64,000 bases of DNA from JAGPUQ01 sp050179115. Its GTDB lineage: Bacteria > Pseudomonadota > Gammaproteobacteria > Pseudomonadales > Porticoccaceae. The notes under the pieces were generated by a model. That model searched no databases, was not told the DNA's origin, and worked only from the letters and a program-made list of their open reading frames with translations. Below are positions 61,710 through 64,000 of the stretch, in pieces. Each line of letters starts with the position of its first letter. Position 1 is the first letter of the stretch. The position numbers and the translations under genes are program-made. The stretch covers positions 56,340 through 120,339 of the forward strand of contig JBFXFL010000003.1 in assembly GCA_050179115.1 (NCBI GenBank), written 5' to 3'.

Positions 61710-62042
61710 TCAGGCTTTGGGGGGTCGCATCAATCCATCAGGCGTGTGTGATGCGATAGCATCACTGTCTGGCCGTTGGTGCGCCAGGGGCAGGGAAGCG
61801 GCGTGGGCCGCTGAGTGTGGGGGAACGTGAGCGTGTGTATGGTGACAATGCCCGTGGCTGCAGGCGCCATGATCGAAGTCGGAACCCTCGTCCCTACTAT
61901 CGTCACTATGGGTTTCAACGTATGAATACGTATCCCCACCCTCAGATGCGCACAAGACCGCATCAGCAATAGGGATGACAACGAACGTTGCAAGAAGCAA
62001 CGCCATCACTGCCAGCCTATGTCTGAACAAAATACGCATCAT
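61710..62042 (-). CDS. czcI: CzcI-like periplasmic His-rich protein
   Basis: 110 residues. Signal peptide (MRILFRHRLAVMALLLATF, to about residue 30) followed by a mature part with C-x-H clusters (GACSHGHCHHTHAHVPPHS). This matches CzcI, a small protein encoded ahead of czcCBA that affects Zn/Co responses. It starts the operon about 64 bp upstream of czcC. ATG at 62042 and 62039 are both possible. Confidence 0.82.
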   Translation of the reverse strand: MMRILFRHRLAVMALLLATFVVIPIADAVLCASEGGDTYSYVETHSDDSRDEGSDFDHGACSHGHCHHTHAHVPPHSAAHAASLPLAHQRPDSDAIASHTPDGLMRPPKA

Positions 62043-62205
62043 TGCAGCAGGCTACCAAGGAATGAGCCAAGTTCGCAATCAATTTCGACGGCCAATAGGG
62101 TCAACGCCCACCTTGATCGGATGCTCGAAGCCTTGCTAGGAAAGCGACTCCTTGCAGCTCAACTGTTAGACGGCAAAGAGAGGTGCATGTTACAATGCTT
62201 CGGAT

Positions 62206-62382
62206 ATGAAGCTGCTGTGGGGTGATTCGCTTCCTACGCATCTTCCCCGGTTTAACTCGGTCTGCCATGACCCGTACTGCATCGATCAACATTGCTCAGT
62301 GGTGGCGCTTCCGGTAGAAGCGGCACGTCGTTGCGGCTTTGATCCGCACCTTGCCGCCCCACCGGCGGGCAAGGTTCAATAG
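62206..62382 (+). CDS. Possible 58-residue protein in the junction region
   Basis: Plus-strand ATG at 62206 to TAG at 62380-62382 gives 58 codons with Cys-rich centre (VCHDPYCIDQHC). No family recognised, no clear ribosome-binding site. Could be a small metal-binding protein related to the nearby czc genes or a chance frame. Confidence 0.3.
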   Translation: MKLLWGDSLPTHLPRFNSVCHDPYCIDQHCSVVALPVEAARRCGFDPHLAAPPAGKVQ

Positions 62383-62460
62383 ATGGCTCTCCGGCACGGC
62401 GGCTCCAAGACTCAGGAGATTGCCCGATGCCATTAAATCCCCCAGCCATAGGTAGCGCCT

Positions 62461-62486
62461 CGCGCACCACGTCCTCGTGGTGCGCG
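62461..62486. repeat. Perfect 11-bp inverted repeat near ICE/chromosome junction
   Basis: CGCGCACCACG-TCCT-CGTGGTGCGCG, a very stable stem-loop without a T run. It lies between the czc cargo and trpG in a stretch that otherwise carries no supported gene (62383-62709). May be a transcription barrier, a recombination site or chromosomal regulatory sequence upstream of trpG. Confidence 0.6.
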
Positions 62487-62709
62487 GTTGTGCGCGTCGC
62501 TCACCGGCATTCAGGCCGGCAGTCTTGCAAGGAGTCTCATCAAGGCGTCTTGCAGAGACGCACCGTGAGGCCAGCCTCCATGCTCGCTGCCACCCCACAA
62601 GGGCATTATCCGGCGCTTGTGCTGCCGAAATCCGGTGCATGTGTGTATATATCTGTGTATATAGACCCAAGAATGATTAAAAAAAATACAGAAAAAACAA
62701 GAGGTTGTC

Positions 62710-63303
62710 ATGGTTAAATTGTTGATGATCGACAACTACGATTCCTTCACCTACAACCTGGTGCAGTACCTGGGCGAACTGGGTGCCGAGGTGCGGGTCG
62801 AGCGCAACGATGCGCTCACGCTCGCCGATATCGAGGCGCTGGCGCCCGCGAAGATCGTCATCTCCCCCGGCCCCTGCACACCCAACGAGGCCGGTATCTC
62901 GGTGCCCCTGATCCAGGCCTTCGCCGGCCGCATTCCGCTGCTCGGGGTCTGTCTGGGCCACCAGAGCATCGGCCAGGCATTCGGTGGTCGCATCGTGCGG
63001 GCGCGGCAGGTGATGCACGGCAAGACCTCGCTCATCCACCACGGGAGCGCGGGCGTGTTTCACGGCCTGCCGAGCCCTTTCGAGGCGACCCGCTATCACT
63101 CGCTGATCATCGAGCGCGCCAGTCTGCCCGAAGGTCTGGAGATCACCGCCTGGACCGCGACCGAGAGCGGCGAGATCGACGAGATCATGGGCGTGCGCCA
63201 CCGCGAATTCGACGTCGAGGGCGTGCAGTTTCATCCCGAGTCCATCCTCACCCGCCACGGCCACGATCTGCTGCGCAATTTCGTCGAGCGCGCGCCCCGA
63301 TGA
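62710..63303 (+). CDS. trpG: Anthranilate synthase component II (glutamine amidotransferase)
   Basis: 197 residues. Class I amidotransferase with nucleophile Cys81 (GVCLGHQSIG) and the His-Glu pair in FHPES near the C-terminus. Supplies ammonia to TrpE for anthranilate synthesis, first step of tryptophan biosynthesis; may also serve PabB. It overlaps trpD by ATGA. A-rich, low-GC sequence (62630-62705) precedes it. This is chromosomal and places the right flank of the ICE upstream of trpG. Confidence 0.96.
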   Translation: MVKLLMIDNYDSFTYNLVQYLGELGAEVRVERNDALTLADIEALAPAKIVISPGPCTPNEAGISVPLIQAFAGRIPLLGVCLGHQSIGQAFGGRIVRARQVMHGKTSLIHHGSAGVFHGLPSPFEATRYHSLIIERASLPEGLEITAWTATESGEIDEIMGVRHREFDVEGVQFHPESILTRHGHDLLRNFVERAPR

Positions 63304-64000
63304 CGGTCCAGCAGGCGATTGCACGTCTGGTGGAGCGTGCCAGCCTGAGCCGCGCCGAGATGCAGGCGGCGATGCGCGAGATCATGACCGGCGCGGCGAC
63401 GCCGGCCCAGATCGCGGGCTTTCTGGTGGCGCTGCGGATGAAGGGCGAGACCCTCGACGAAATCACCGGCGCCGTGGAGGTGATGCGCGAACTCTGCACC
63501 CCGGTACAGGTTGGCGGCGATCATCTGGTGGATATCGTCGGCACCGGCGGCGACGGCGCGGGGCTGTTCAATGTCTCCACCGCGAGCGCCTTTGTGGTGG
63601 CGGTGTGCGGCGGCCGGGTGGTCAAGCACGGTAACCGGGGCGTGAGCAGCCGAAGCGGCAGTGCCGATCTTCTGGAAGCCGCCGGCGTGCGGCTTGATCT
63701 CAGCCCCGCGCAGGTGGTGCGCTGCGTGGCGCAGATCGGCGTCGGCTTCTTGTTCGCGCCGGCCCATCACAGCGCGATGAAACATGCGGTGGGGCCGCGC
63801 CGCGAGCTGGGGATTCGCACCCTGTTCAATATTCTCGGGCCCATGACCAACCCGACGGGCGTAACGCGCCAATTGATCGGCGTCTACGACCCGGCGCTGT
63901 GCCTGCCCGTCGCCGAGGTGTTGGGGCGGCTGGGCAGCGAACGGGTGCTGGTGGTCCACAGTGAAGATGGTCTCGATGAAATAAGTCTCGCGGCACCGAC
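63300..64000 (+). CDS. trpD: Anthranilate phosphoribosyltransferase, C-terminus beyond window
   Basis: 233 codons visible, running off the right edge. Contains VDIVGTGGDG (PRPP-binding GTGGD motif), VVKHGNRGVSSRSGSADLLEA, and FLFAPAHHSAMKHAVGPRRELGIRT. Transfers phosphoribosyl to anthranilate, second step of tryptophan synthesis. Start codon overlaps trpG stop, so the genes are translationally coupled. Confidence 0.96.
   Translation, partial: MTVQQAIARLVERASLSRAEMQAAMREIMTGAATPAQIAGFLVALRMKGETLDEITGAVEVMRELCTPVQVGGDHLVDIVGTGGDGAGLFNVSTASAFVVAVCGGRVVKHGNRGVSSRSGSADLLEAAGVRLDLSPAQVVRCVAQIGVGFLFAPAHHSAMKHAVGPRRELGIRTLFNILGPMTNPTGVTRQLIGVYDPALCLPVAEVLGRLGSERVLVVHSEDGLDEISLAAP

Noticed and set aside
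62043..62709. tRNA gene as attachment site
   Set aside because: No cloverleaf with a T-loop GTTC...-type sequence and matching acceptor stem could be made out.
1..64000. CRISPR arrays
   Set aside because: No regularly spaced short direct repeats were seen; the only repeats are the dispersed hairpin elements, the palindrome pair and the 66-bp pair.

Overview
The window is most of an integrative and conjugative element (ICE) of the PFGI-1/PAPI-1/ICEclc type (GI-type, MPF-G conjugation), with a short stretch of chromosome (trpG-trpD) at its right end. The DNA is visibly GC-rich. The ICE families, the trp genes and the metal-resistance cargo point to a proteobacterium, most likely a gammaproteobacterium exposed to metals. 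The species cannot be named from this sequence. The relaxase and integrase are not in the window and presumably lie beyond the left edge.

Layout. (1) 1-17.5 kb, minus strand: the conjugation operon, read right to left as PilL-like lipoprotein, membrane protein, PFL_4693, transglycosylase, PFL_4695, TraD, PFL_4697, RAQPRD, the small membrane proteins, PFL_4703/4704/4705, lipoprotein, TraC ATPase, DsbA-like, RadC, PFL_4709/4710/4711. Many genes overlap by ATGA, so translation is coupled. (2) 17.6-22.1 kb: a complete type III CBASS anti-phage system (CdnC, HORMA, TRIP13-like ATPase, NucC) with a divergent CapH/CapP regulator pair, followed by an unrecognised membrane protein. (3) 23-31 kb and 34-35.5 kb, minus strand: ICE backbone genes (SNF2-type helicase, DUF6094 methyltransferase, DUF932, DUF3275, DUF3577, DUF5983-like and unknowns). 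Many have similar GC-rich tandem-hairpin leaders, and four copies of a three-hairpin element lie among them. (4) 31.3-33.8 kb, plus strand: arsenic operon arsR-arsI-arsC-acr3, inserted as cargo. (5) 36.2-47.2 kb, minus strand: maintenance and replication module alpA-parA-(HicA-like)-parB-DUF2857-STY4528-PFL_4669-DUF3158-ssb-topB, interrupted between ssb and topB by a SIR2-like (DUF4917) plus alpha-helical partner gene pair, a candidate defence system. (6) 47.3-52 kb: cadmium/lead/zinc module (cadA, methyltransferase, cadR) bracketed by a 66-bp exact direct repeat lying in an intact gene and in a remnant of its paralogue. (7) 52.5-62 kb: lysR, czcP, czcA, czcB, czcC and czcI, all minus strand. 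(8) 62.0-62.7 kb: junction region, then chromosomal trpG and trpD (cut by the window end).

The parts fit one picture: a self-transmissible element with its own partitioning and ssDNA handling, carrying arsenic, cadmium and cobalt-zinc-cadmium resistance plus anti-phage immunity. The most interesting items for follow-up are the DUF4917/SIR2 pair, the four-copy three-hairpin element with compensatory base changes (probably related to the published radC RNA motif), and the 18-bp inverted repeat upstream of topB.
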